Positions 55,476-64,000 of a stretch of 64,000 nt of DNA are shown here, one piece after another. This DNA comes from Rattus norvegicus (Eukaryota; Chordata; Mammalia; Rodentia; Muridae), in contig NC_086021.1 in assembly GCF_036323735.1 (NCBI RefSeq), forward strand, positions 163,633,976 through 163,697,975, in the 5' to 3' direction. Numbering within the stretch: the first letter of the stretch is position 1; every line of letters begins with the position of its first letter. A program made the translations under genes and the position numbers. The notes beneath the pieces are model-generated. The model was not told the origin of the DNA and did not search any database. It was given only the letters and a program-made list of their open reading frames with translations.

Positions 55476-55579
55476 AGTCCATTTTGTGCTATTCATACAT
55501 CCTGGTACCCAATCGATATTTGTCTCCAACCGAAGTCCCTGGAGATAAGCTCCCAGCAACTTTGGCCCCATGATCCCTA

Positions 55580-55860
55580 CCCAAGAATGTAGAGCTGTGC
55601 TTGTTGATACGACTGACTGCGTTTGGCTTCTGTAATCTGCTTATGCAGTCATTCAAGGAGTATTCTGAGGTCACCCTGACCCTGTAATCTTGGCAGAGCA
55701 GAGCAGTTCTTGGGGGCTTTGCCTTCCGGAATCTGCTTCTGCATGGTGAGTCTCTGATTTGGGCTAGGGACTGTGGCCTTACTAGCAGTTTTAATAAATT
55801 TGACTAATTATAATCTGAATTGAGTCTGGTTATCTCTTCACGGTGGTCTCAAACTCGATA
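55580..55860 (+). mobile_element. Possible ERV LTR fragment
   Basis: TTTTAATAAATTTGACTAAT followed by AATTGAGTCTGGTTATCTCT TCACGGTGGTCTC resembles the poly(A)-signal and R/U5 part of a rodent ERV LTR. No partner LTR or internal region is seen. Confidence 0.35.
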
Positions 55861-56002
55861 ATACTCTATTCACCTTGTTTTCTGAGACTGGGTCTCTTGC
55901 TGGCCCACAACTTATTGATTAATTTGGTCAGGCTGACTGGCCACAGAGCCCCAGGGATCTATTCCTTTTGGCAGTCCAAGAACTGGGATTAGAAGTTCAT
56001 TC

Positions 56003-56167
56003 CAGAGTGATGGCTCTGCAGCTAGCACTGGCTGCCTGCTCTTCCCCAGGACCCTGTTTAGTTCCCAAGAGCCACACCAAACAGTTCACAGCTGTTACTC
56101 CAGATCCAAGGGATCCAACACCCTCTCTGGTTTCTCTGGGTACCCCACCCCAGCATTCACTCACACT

Positions 56168-56216
<49 letters not shown>

Positions 56217-56237
56217 CATCAATCTTTAAAAAATGCC
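56003..56237 (+). mobile_element. B3 SINE with expanded (CA)n, sense
   Basis: TGATGGCTCTGCAGCTAGCA, TTACTCCAGATCCAAGGGAT CC and ATCAATCTTTAAAAAA define it. The CA array at 56167-56216 lies in its CA-rich segment. Confidence 0.8.
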
Positions 56238-56332
56238 GGGTTGGGGATTTAGCTCAGTGGTAGAGCGCTTGCCTAGGAAGCACAAGGCCCTGGGTTCGGT
56301 CCCCAGCTCCGAAAAAAAGAACCAAAAAAAAA
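56238..56332 (+). mobile_element. ID SINE, sense
   Basis: GGGTTGGGGATTTAGCTCAG TGGTAGAGCGC ... GGTTCGGTCCCCAGCTCCG with intact pol III A box (TAGCTCAGTGG) and B box (GGTTCGGTCC). It was inserted in the A-rich tail of a B3 and is the only sense ID of eleven. Confidence 0.97.
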
Positions 56333-56339
56333 TACCATA

Positions 56340-56465
56340 GGTTTGCTGGGTGTGATGAGTTCTACAACAGCTTAGGCTATGTAGAGAGGCCCTGTCTTAA
56401 AAACAAACAAACAAACAAGCAAACAAACAACACCCCTCCAAAAAAAACCCAAAAAACAATAAAAC
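56340..56465 (+). mobile_element. B1 fragment with (AAAC)n tail, sense
   Basis: GCTGGGTGTGATGAGTTCTA is joined to AGGCTATGTAGAGAGGCCCT GTC, then an AAAC-rich tail (56398-56465). Confidence 0.75.
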
Positions 56466-56476
56466 AAAAACTATAG

Positions 56477-56700
56477 AAAGCTGGAGAGATGGCTCAGTGG
56501 TTAAGATCACTGGCTGCTCTTCCAGAGGACCTGGGTTCAATTCCCAACAACCATACAGTGGTTCACAGACATCTGCTGCTCCAGTCCCAGGGGATCCAAT
56601 GCTCTCTTCTGGCCTCCTCAGGCCCTGTACACAGTTGGTACACAGATATATATATGCAGACAAAACACCCAAACACATGAAATAAAAATAAAGGTTAAAA
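56477..56700 (+). mobile_element. B3 SINE, sense
   Basis: GAAAGCTGGAGAGATGGCTC AG, CTGCTCCAGTCCCAGGGGAT CC and an AAATAAAAATAAAGG tail. Confidence 0.93.
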
Positions 56701-56802
56701 TTTGTCAAAATAAAATAGCATAATAATAAATCTAAAACAAGCAAGAAAGCAAGCACCAGGTGAATGCCACCTTTTACAGTGAGTTCTGGGCTTGTGTCAT
56801 TG

Positions 56803-56960
56803 CCAGGCACGGATGATAGCGCTCACCATTTTCAAGCACTTGGGAGGCAGAGACAGGCAGATCTATGAGTTTGAAGCCAACTTGGTCTACAGAGCAAGTT
56901 CCAGGATAGCCAGGGCTACACAGAGAAACCCAGCCTAAAAACCAAGAAACCAAAACGAAC
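56803..56960 (+). mobile_element. B1 SINE, sense
   Basis: GCACTTGGGAGGCAGAGACA GG, GGTCTACAGAGCAAGTTCCA and CTACACAGAGAAACCC. Confidence 0.93.
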
Positions 56961-57179
56961 AAGCAAGCATTTTACCAACCAAACCGTATCCCCAGCTCCA
57001 GAGCCTCAAATCTTTGAACAAGTTTCTTCTGCTCCCTGGCTCTCCCAGGGTTGTTGATCGATTGATTGAATCATCGAAGGATTGAAGGAGAATGGCGTCA
57101 GGTGCCTGGCCCCCAGTAGCCACCAGGAGCAATGAAGATGAAGTTTAGTTTAAAGGAGGTGACATGCTTTTCCAGATTG

Positions 57180-57193
57180 CCCGCTGGTGGCAC
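57180..57193 (+). promoter_or_regulatory. Weak CTCF-like motif
   Basis: CCCGCTGGTGGCAC matches 12 of 14 positions of the CTCF core, again on the plus strand. Confidence 0.3.
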
Positions 57194-57671
57194 TGGTTTC
57201 TAGGGTGACAAGCTGACTGATGGGAAGGCTGGTGTGGCTCACCTGCCTGTGGTTCACTCCTGGGTGGGGGTGGACAGAAGGGCAGAGACTGATGCTGGTC
57301 AATCACAGCGCCTGGTGACCCAACCAATTCCAGTTTGGGGTTGCTGTGAAGGGGATGCTGATGAGGTTATTAACAACTGTGGACATTCTTGCTGCCTGGG
57401 AGATCAGCCTTTTCTCCTGTTGAGTCTGACTCATATGCAGAAGGAGGAGGGAGAGCAGGGAACTCTGTCAGTCTGTCTGTGTGTCCTCTCGTCTTGATGC
57501 ATTTCCGTGCAGTGAACTGGTCCTGTCCACTTGCCCTTGAGTCATGGCATCCAGGTGGAGATCTTATTGGCCTGGGGTCATTTTAATGTATTTGCCCACA
57601 GAGCAAGAAGGTCCACCTGGAGGCAATTCTCAGCGCTGAGGCTTCTGCCTCCCCCGCCCCCACCCCTGCTT

Positions 57672-57674
<3 letters not shown>

Positions 57675-57736
<62 letters not shown>
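57675..57736. repeat. (TC)n microsatellite
   Basis: About 30 uninterrupted CT units directly left of a B1, probably the expanded tail of that SINE. Confidence 0.97.
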
Positions 57737-57737
<1 letters not shown>

Positions 57738-57738
<1 letters not shown>

Positions 57739-58104
57739 GTTTCTCTCTCAGTGTAACTTTGTCCTGGAACTAGCTCCATAGACCACACAATAGCCTTAAA
57801 CTCACAGAGATCCATCTGCCTCTGCCTCTGCCTCTGCCTCTGCCTCTGCCTCTGCCTCTGCCTCTGCCTCTGCCTCTGCCTCTGCCTCTGCCTCTGCCTC
57901 TGCCTCTGCCTCTGCCTCTGCCTCTGCCTCTGCCTCTGCCTCTGCCTCTGCCTCTGCCTCTGCCTCTGCCTCTGCCTCGTCTGCCTCTGCCTCTCTGCCC
58001 CTGCCCCTGTCCCTGCCTCTGCCCCTGCCCCTGCCTCTGCCTCTGCCTCTGCCTTTGCCTCTGCAGCTCTGGGATTAAGGGCATGTGCCACCGTCCCCCA
58101 GCTG
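57738..58104 (-). mobile_element. B1 SINE carrying a (TGCCTC)n expansion, antisense
   Basis: Left part AACTCACAGAGATCCATC and right part GCTCTGGGATTAAGGGCATG TGCCACC are adjacent in a normal B1 complement apart from two TGCCTC units. Here they are separated by about 27 perfect hexamers (57815-57978) and about 85 bp of imperfect ones. Confidence 0.92.
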
Positions 58105-58406
58105 GAGGCCCTGTTCCAATGGAAGTCCTTTGGATTACAACAGAAGCCTTGTTTCAGGTCTGCCTGTCAGACATGCTGCTCCTCCAGGATGCTGCATCCG
58201 CCTGTGACCTTTTAGCTCAGGCTGTTCTCATGACTCCTTTATCTTTGCCTTTCAGGTCTCATTTTAGGATTGCCCCTTCGAGAAAGGCTTTGCTCCTCCC
58301 TGTCTTCCCAGGCTCAGACCCCATCCTCTGTCCCCTGTCCTCTCTCACAGCCCTCACCAATGTAGCTGCTTCCCTGTGAGACAGTAAACCTGGAGAGCAG
58401 AAACTT

Positions 58407-58521
58407 GGGGGCCCTTCCTGACCTGTGACCTCAGTGTCGGTTACTGGGGGCCCTCCCTGACCTGTGACCTCAGTGTCCGTCACTGGGGCCTCCCTGACCT
58501 GTGACCTCAGTGTCCGTCACT
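58407..58521. repeat. 39-bp minisatellite, three units
   Basis: Units of 39, 39 and 37 bp share CCTGACCTGTGACCTCAGTG, followed by TCCGTCACT or a close variant. Confidence 0.93.
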
Positions 58522-58699
58522 GGGCAGATCTCGGAGAGCAACTTAAATGATAAGTAAATCAACCTATGGTGGTGGGCATGGAGCTGTGGGCTGACTTGGC
58601 CCACACAGTTGCTCACACCTGAGGTCCACAGATCTCATGCATCAGGAATTCAGCCCAGGTGGGAATGGCTGGCGTCTGTAGCTTTACTCCATTTTCTCT

Positions 58700-58810
58700 T
58701 TCCCTCTCTCCCTCCATCCCGATTTCTTTATAGCCCCAGCTGGCCTCAAACTTATTATGTAGTAAAATCTGGCTTAGAACACCTAATCCTTCTGCTTCAA
58801 ATTCCCAAGG
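58700..58810 (-). mobile_element. Old B1/PB1 fragment, antisense
   Basis: TAGCCCCAGCTGGCCTCAAA CTTATTATG and a pyrimidine tail fit a diverged B1 complement. Confidence 0.5.
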
Positions 58811-59122
58811 GCCAGGATCAGTGATTCAACAGAGTCTGATGGAGCATTTATAGCATTTGTGGGTCTAGGCCTGGTGCTGGGCGTTAAGAACACTCATGGG
58901 GGCTCCCAAGTAGAGAAGCCATTGAACCCGGCACAAACTAGGTACAATAAAAGTGGGCTTTATCCATGAGGCTATGCCCCTACCCCCACTCAGCCCTGTC
59001 TCCTTCAGTTTATGGAGATGGGCAGTTCCTGAGTGTGCTTCTTCCTATTGCCCCAGAGTTGGCATTAGGACCTAGAGCAAGGGGATAAAAGAGTATTGAA
59101 TCCCTTCTCAAACAGTTACCAA

Positions 59123-59335
59123 GCTGGGCCTGGCAGTGCAGGACTGTCATCCCACCACTCAGGAGGCTGAGGCAGGAGGATGGTGAGTTAAATTTAAGGG
59201 CAGCATGAATAACTTAGCAAGATCCTGCCTTAAAACAAACAAGTAATTATCAACAGATCTAGGGGTGCGGCACAGTGTTCAAATACGCAAAAAAACCTTG
59301 GGTTCCATCCCCGGCACCTTCTCCCCAAAACGGGA
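59123..59335 (+). mobile_element. Old B1 and ID-like fragment, sense
   Basis: CCACTCAGGAGGCTGAGGCA GGAGGATGG (59123-59245) is PB1-like. CTTGGGTTCCATCCCCGGCA CC (to about 59322) is a tRNA-head B-box segment. Confidence 0.6.
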
Positions 59336-59544
59336 AAGAAAAATAGTCACAAAAACGGGACAGCAGGATACTTCAGGACTTAAAGTCATCTGACCAGATC
59401 TGCAGCCCCACCTCTAACTAGTGAGTCTTACAGCTATTGAGTCTTACTGTTGCCAAAGTTTACCAAGTCTGCCATGGACAAATAAACACCATTGTTTCAT
59501 TACTGACAAGAAAAAGAAGTTCCTGATTAAATGTATGGTGTGCC

Positions 59545-59830
59545 AGAGTCAATGAGATGGCTCAGTGGGCAAAGTAAAGGCACTTGCTGTCAACCTGAGG
59601 GTGTGAGTTTGATCCCTGGGTCCCATACAGAAGGAGTGAGGGAACTCTCCAGGTTATCTTCTTTTTTTTTTTCTCCTTTTCTTTTTTTCGGAGCTGGGGA
59701 CCGAAACCAGGGCCTTGCAAGCCCTCTACCACTGAGCTAAATCCCCAACCCCTCCAGGTTATCTTCTGATCTCCATATACCGATTCTGGTATTCAACTGC
59801 CCAATAAACAAATGACATAATTTAAAAAAA
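59545..59830 (+). mobile_element. B2/B4-type SINE split by an ID, sense
   Basis: CAATGAGATGGCTCAGTGGG CAAAG and GTGAGTTTGATCCCTGGG precede the ID. The tail with CCAATAAACAAATGAC follows it. Confidence 0.7.
59663..59751 (-). mobile_element. ID SINE, antisense, with TSD
   Basis: T/C tail plus ID complement missing about 11 bp (CCTTGCAAGCCCTCTACC). The perfect duplication CTCCAGGTTATCTTCT lies at 59647-59662 and 59752-59767. Confidence 0.96.
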
Positions 59831-59919
59831 AATACGGCATAACACTTACTATAAGAAGCCAATTTCAGAGTATAAAAAACTATGCTTCATAGACTCAGTA
59901 AGCTATGGAATATCCCCAT

Positions 59920-60030
59920 TTTTCAGATGAGAACATCGAGGTGGTAAGAGTTAATGTTTTGCCCCAAATCACACAGCTATGAACCAGATTTCAAAATTGG
60001 GCCATCAGACTGCGAAGCCTGGTTCTGAAC
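59920..60030 (+). mobile_element. MIR fragment
   Basis: TATCCCCATTTTTCAGATGA GAACATCGAGG and AATCACACAGCTATGAACCA G follow the MIR core. Confidence 0.75.
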
Positions 60031-60034
60031 TGGC

Positions 60035-61390
60035 TGTTGAACTTGGAGATTGCGTGTCGTTGGACAGGCTGGACTTTGGACTGTGGAGTGGAGTTTTGGG
60101 GTGACAGGCACCTGGGATCGGCAGTCATATGTTTGTCCCTCTGAACCCATCAGAGCTGGTGGGACTAGAATGGTGAAGAACACCTCAGGAGGACTTGGGG
60201 TGGATGTACTAACTAGGGGACTTAGCACAGGCCAGGGGACAGAAAGGGTCCTGATTGTGACAGAGGGAAAACACCAGGAAACCTAGAGGGATGTGGACAG
60301 ACAAACAAGGGGGCAGGCTACCTGGGAAACATGGTCACCCCATCTCCAAGTTCTCTGGGTGGCAGAGACTGGGTACCAGGTGACTGACTGGCCAGATGCC
60401 TTATGCCTGTCCCTGCCAACCCATACTGGAGGATCCTCCTGTAGTCTGGAGGTCTCCCACCAACCCCACCCAACTGCAGCTGCTCCTGCCTGCGGAAGTC
60501 AACAGAGATGCTGGCATGTGATCCATGCTCCGCCCGCAGTTTCTCTTCGCTTAATTGTTTCCCAGTGGGCTTCATCCAAGGTAAGCATTGGACACTTACT
60601 CAAATGTGTGATCTGGGAGCACTTGTTGGCTAGGGGATTGGTGGGATAGTCCCCGGGAAGGGCATGGTGTCACTATGCCCAGTTTCCGATCTAATTTAAA
60701 TCCACCGAGAGAAAAGAAACGGCAAAGAGACCTCGTAGGTGGATAACGAATGATTGGTAAAAGATTCGTGTTTCCCTCTAGTTTCTTCCCAGCCCACAAA
60801 AACACCGGATCTTCAGATGTTCTGTCAAGAGCTACTTAGTGATACCTTCATACACTTGATGGCCTGGGTGACAGCTGGGCCCCACAGAGCCTTCTGGTAC
60901 AGTTCTGGTTTTCCCTGTCCTCAGCCCTGGCTGTTTGGGAAACAAGGCTATATGAACTCCATTTGCTGACCCCCCTGCCCTTCCAGGGGCCCCAGCTGTG
61001 TTGGAAGAAACTCCCTTTATTTTTCTAGAATGCCAATACACAACTCAGAATGTCTCTGCTATTATTTTTATTGATCTCTCGGTGTTTCTTTATGGCCAGA
61101 AATAAGGAATCCAATTTGATTAGGGGCCAATTTGGCCTCCAAGGCAAGAAGCGTCTATACAATGGCTGAGAATCAAGCAGACGCCAATTTGGTTAGAGTT
61201 GACCAGGCACAGCTGGAGTAGTGCCACAACCCACCCTTGCCTTTCCGACACCTCGTCCAGCTGTCAACTGCCTCTGTCCTTCAGTTGAGATGGAGTGGGG
61301 GTGGGGTTAATAAAAATTTACGAAGTTCTGCCACAGCTGGGGTCAATTTACCTGCGGGTGTCTGGGACCTCCATCCTCTCAGGAGGTGGG
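60035..61390. other. Intergenic stretch, no gene recognised
   Basis: Unique-looking sequence. 61040-61200 has two copies of GCCAATTTGG (61126-61135, 61183-61192) in an otherwise repeat-free AT-rich block, a possible regulatory element. Confidence 0.45.
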
Positions 61391-61399
61391 AGGAGATGT

Positions 61400-61520
61400 C
61401 ATGTGCTAATTTCGTAGTCAAACCAACTCGAGTTCAAGTTCTATTTCATGTCACAGAGCCCTCAGGAAGCATCATTGACCTCCCTGAGCCTTCATTCCCT
61501 TAGCTGTAAAATACGTGTAT
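61400..61520 (-). mobile_element. MIR fragment, antisense
   Basis: AACTCGAGTTCAAGTTCTAT, GACCTCCCTGAGCCTTCATT and CCTTAGCTGTAAAATACGTG match the MIR reverse complement. Confidence 0.7.
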
Positions 61521-61604
61521 TCATTGGAAACCCTTGGGACTGCAGGGATCACCTCAGTTCATAGAATGCTACTCTAGCTCATTAGGGCTTTAGCACAAAG
61601 GCCA

Positions 61605-61720
61605 AGTCTGAGCTGAGTGGTACTGCACACCTTTAATCCTAGTACTTGGAAGGCAGAAGCAATTGGGTCTTTGAGTTCCTTGACAGCCAGGGCTATACAG
61701 AGAAACTGTCTTACCTCCCT
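61605..61720 (+). mobile_element. B1 SINE (short), sense
   Basis: GCACACCTTTAATCCTAGTA CTTGGAAGGCAGAAGCA and CAGCCAGGGCTATACAGAGA AAC with the middle missing. Confidence 0.8.
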
Positions 61721-61887
61721 AACCCCCAGACCCCAAAGCCAGCTCTGCCTTCCAGATCCCTGAAACCAATGTCCTGTGTCTTCCGACAGCCCAGTGTTCC
61801 CGTGATGGTTCAGGCATTTCATAGAGTCCCACATAGTCCCTCAGCATTTAATTCTGCATAACAGCAATGGGCAGAAACAGATGACCT

Positions 61888-61905
61888 GCCAGTCTCTACC
61901 ATTTT
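61888..61905. repeat. Target-site duplication of the Rpl7a pseudogene (left copy)
   Basis: GCCAGTCTCTACCATTTT, identical to 62742-62759. It lies beside the poly(A) end of the insertion. Confidence 0.97.
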
Positions 61906-62741
<836 letters not shown>

Positions 62742-62759
62742 GCCAGTCTCTACCATTTT
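62742..62759. repeat. Target-site duplication of the Rpl7a pseudogene (right copy)
   Basis: Identical to 61888-61905. It abuts the 5' leader of the retroposed cDNA. Confidence 0.97.
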
Positions 62760-63123
62760 ATAACTTATTCATCACCTTAAAACAAGATGCTACCATGTTT
62801 TTAAAGACTGCTAATTGGTTATTGATTAACCAGTGAATTTGTTGGCTTTGGTCAAGTGATCATTTCTGGCCTCACATCTCCAACCTCATTCCCATCTCAG
62901 CACTTTTGGCTGCAACTACATGTACTTCTGAGTCTGATCTCCTATGCAGTGTGACAGAGGGGTTGGGGGCACAGGGCCATTCTTCTCTGTCTCATCCACC
63001 CAGGTTTGATCTATTTTGGCTCAGGAAACAATGATTGGTGGATGCAGCTTAGGCAATGGAGAAGATGTCTACTATTGATCCACATATTTATTTATTTGTT
63101 TGTTTGCTTGTTTGTTTTTAAAA

Positions 63124-63395
63124 CATTTTTTTTAAATGGGACAGGTAAGGTCTCATCTTGTATTCATAGCATGCCTGGGGACTTCCTATGTAGACCAAGT
63201 TAGCCTTGAACTCACAGAGATCTGACAACTGTCTTTGCCTCTTTTTTTTTTTTTTTTTTTTTTTTTCGGAGCTGGGGACCGAACCCAGGGCCTTGCGCTT
63301 GCTAGGCAAGCGCTCTACCACTGAGCTAAATCCCCAACCCCTGTCTTTGCCTCTTGAAGGCTGGGATATAGGGCGCACACCAGCACTTTGGGCTC
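63124..63395 (-). mobile_element. B1 SINE interrupted by an ID, antisense
   Basis: CTATGTAGACCAAGTTAGCC TTGAACTCACAGAGATCTG lies left of the ID. GCTGGGATATAGGGCGCACA CC is to its right. Confidence 0.8.
63244..63340 (-). mobile_element. ID SINE, antisense, with TSD
   Basis: A long T-run and consensus ID complement. The perfect duplication CTGTCTTTGCCTCTT lies at 63229-63243 and 63341-63355. Confidence 0.98.
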
Positions 63396-63406
63396 CCCCC
63401 CACCCC

Positions 63407-63481
63407 CGGAGCTGGGGACCGAACCTAGGGCCTTGCGCTTCCTAGGCAAGCGCTCTAACACTGAGCTAAATCCCCAACCCC
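63407..63481 (-). mobile_element. ID body without A-tail, antisense
   Basis: CGGAGCTGGGGACCGAACCT AGG ... GAGCTAAATCCCCAACCCC is a complete ID body. In place of the expected T-run the left flank is CCCCCCCACCCCC, and no target duplication is visible. Confidence 0.9.
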
Positions 63482-63484
63482 TTA

Positions 63485-63660
63485 TTTTTTAACTATGTGT
63501 ATTTGTGTGGGAGTGGGGCGTATGCATGCATGCAGGTGCCTGTAAAGGTCTGAAGAGGGCATTGGATCGCTTGGAGCTGGAGTTACAGTTGTGAGCAGCC
63601 GGACTGTGGGTGCTGGAGACCAAGCTCCGGTCTTTTGGAAGAGCAAGCAAGCGCTCCCGC
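63485..63660 (-). mobile_element. B3/B2-like SINE, antisense
   Basis: TGGATCGCTTGGAGCTGGAG TTACAG, TGTGAGCAGCCGGACTGTGG GTGCTGG and GGAAGAGCAAGCAAGCGCTC. Confidence 0.75.
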
Positions 63661-64000
63661 CTGCTGCTTCTTCCTTTGGATGCAAGTCTAGGAAAGGGGC
63701 CTTAGATGGTAAGGTAGGTGCTCTCACCAGCAATTTATTCTCTCACCTCCCTATAGCATTGGTGAACAGGACTATCCCCTGACCTAACTTCCACCATCTT
63801 GAGGCGTTCTACTGGACCTGCTCAAAGAGATCATCACAACTGGGCCTGTTGACTGCTTACCTTCCCCAGAGGAGAGGGTGGGGCAAATCCACCCACCCAT
63901 AGAAACCAGTTGAATACAATTCGATCTAATGGCACAAGGGTGGGGGTGGGGGTAGGGGTTTCCATTCTTACTGTCCGTCTTTGCTCCACCCAACAGTTGC

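Noticed and set aside
56238..56332. tRNA gene (intact A and B boxes)
   Set aside because: It is a tRNA-Ala-derived ID SINE with an A-rich tail, and the body cannot fold as a functional tRNA.
57735..58091. Arg/Gln-rich 118-residue frame on the minus strand
   Set aside because: Translation of the (TGCCTC)n expansion inside a B1.

Overview
This window is nuclear DNA of a murid rodent, very probably rat (Rattus). It has single-copy sequence crowded with rodent SINEs (B1, B2/B3, B4-type). It also has eleven recognisable copies of the tRNA-Ala-derived ID SINE, many near-consensus with intact target-site duplications, and that load of young ID copies is typical of rat. MaLR-type LTRs, a URR1-type DNA transposon fossil, ancient MIR fragments and long microsatellites complete the picture. 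There is no operon, phage, CRISPR array or microbial gene. The many long open frames are by-products of (TG)n, (GGGTG)n, (CCT)n and (TGCCTC)n arrays or of SINEs.

The one functional gene is Chmp4b (plus strand), which encodes a core filament subunit of ESCRT-III. Exon 1 (residues 1-63) lies to the left of the window. Bases 1-30399 are the 3' part of a very long intron 1. Exons 2-5 follow at 30400-30577, 33094-33208, 34243-34369 and 36739-36803, with consensus GT/AG junctions and compatible phases. They encode residues 64 (second half of its codon) to 224. The 3' UTR has a proximal AATAAA (37041) and a distal ATTAAA (37570). Intron 2 carries a 742-bp G-rich GGGTG/TGACGTGG array. Intron 4 carries a 1.26-kb TG-rich array that ends only 64 bp before the last exon.

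From about 37.6 kb to 64 kb I see no functional gene. This intergenic stretch holds a near-complete MaLR retrotransposon (39704-41603), further MaLR LTRs, a 147-bp CCT tract beside a strong CTCF-like motif (45190), a (TGCCTC)n expansion inside a B1 (57738-58104), a 39-bp minisatellite (58407-58521) and a disrupted Rpl7a processed pseudogene with perfect 18-bp target-site duplications (61888-62759, minus strand).

I did not find a new multi-gene system. The most interesting signals are: the TG array abutting the exon that encodes the ALIX-binding tail of CHMP4B; the G-quadruplex and UPR-motif array in intron 2; a B2 insertion that appears to carry about 115 bp of 3' flanking sequence; two retroposons nested at one target site giving three copies of the duplication; and a possible cryptic exon in intron 1. 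All repeat family names come from recognition by eye, not from a database run.
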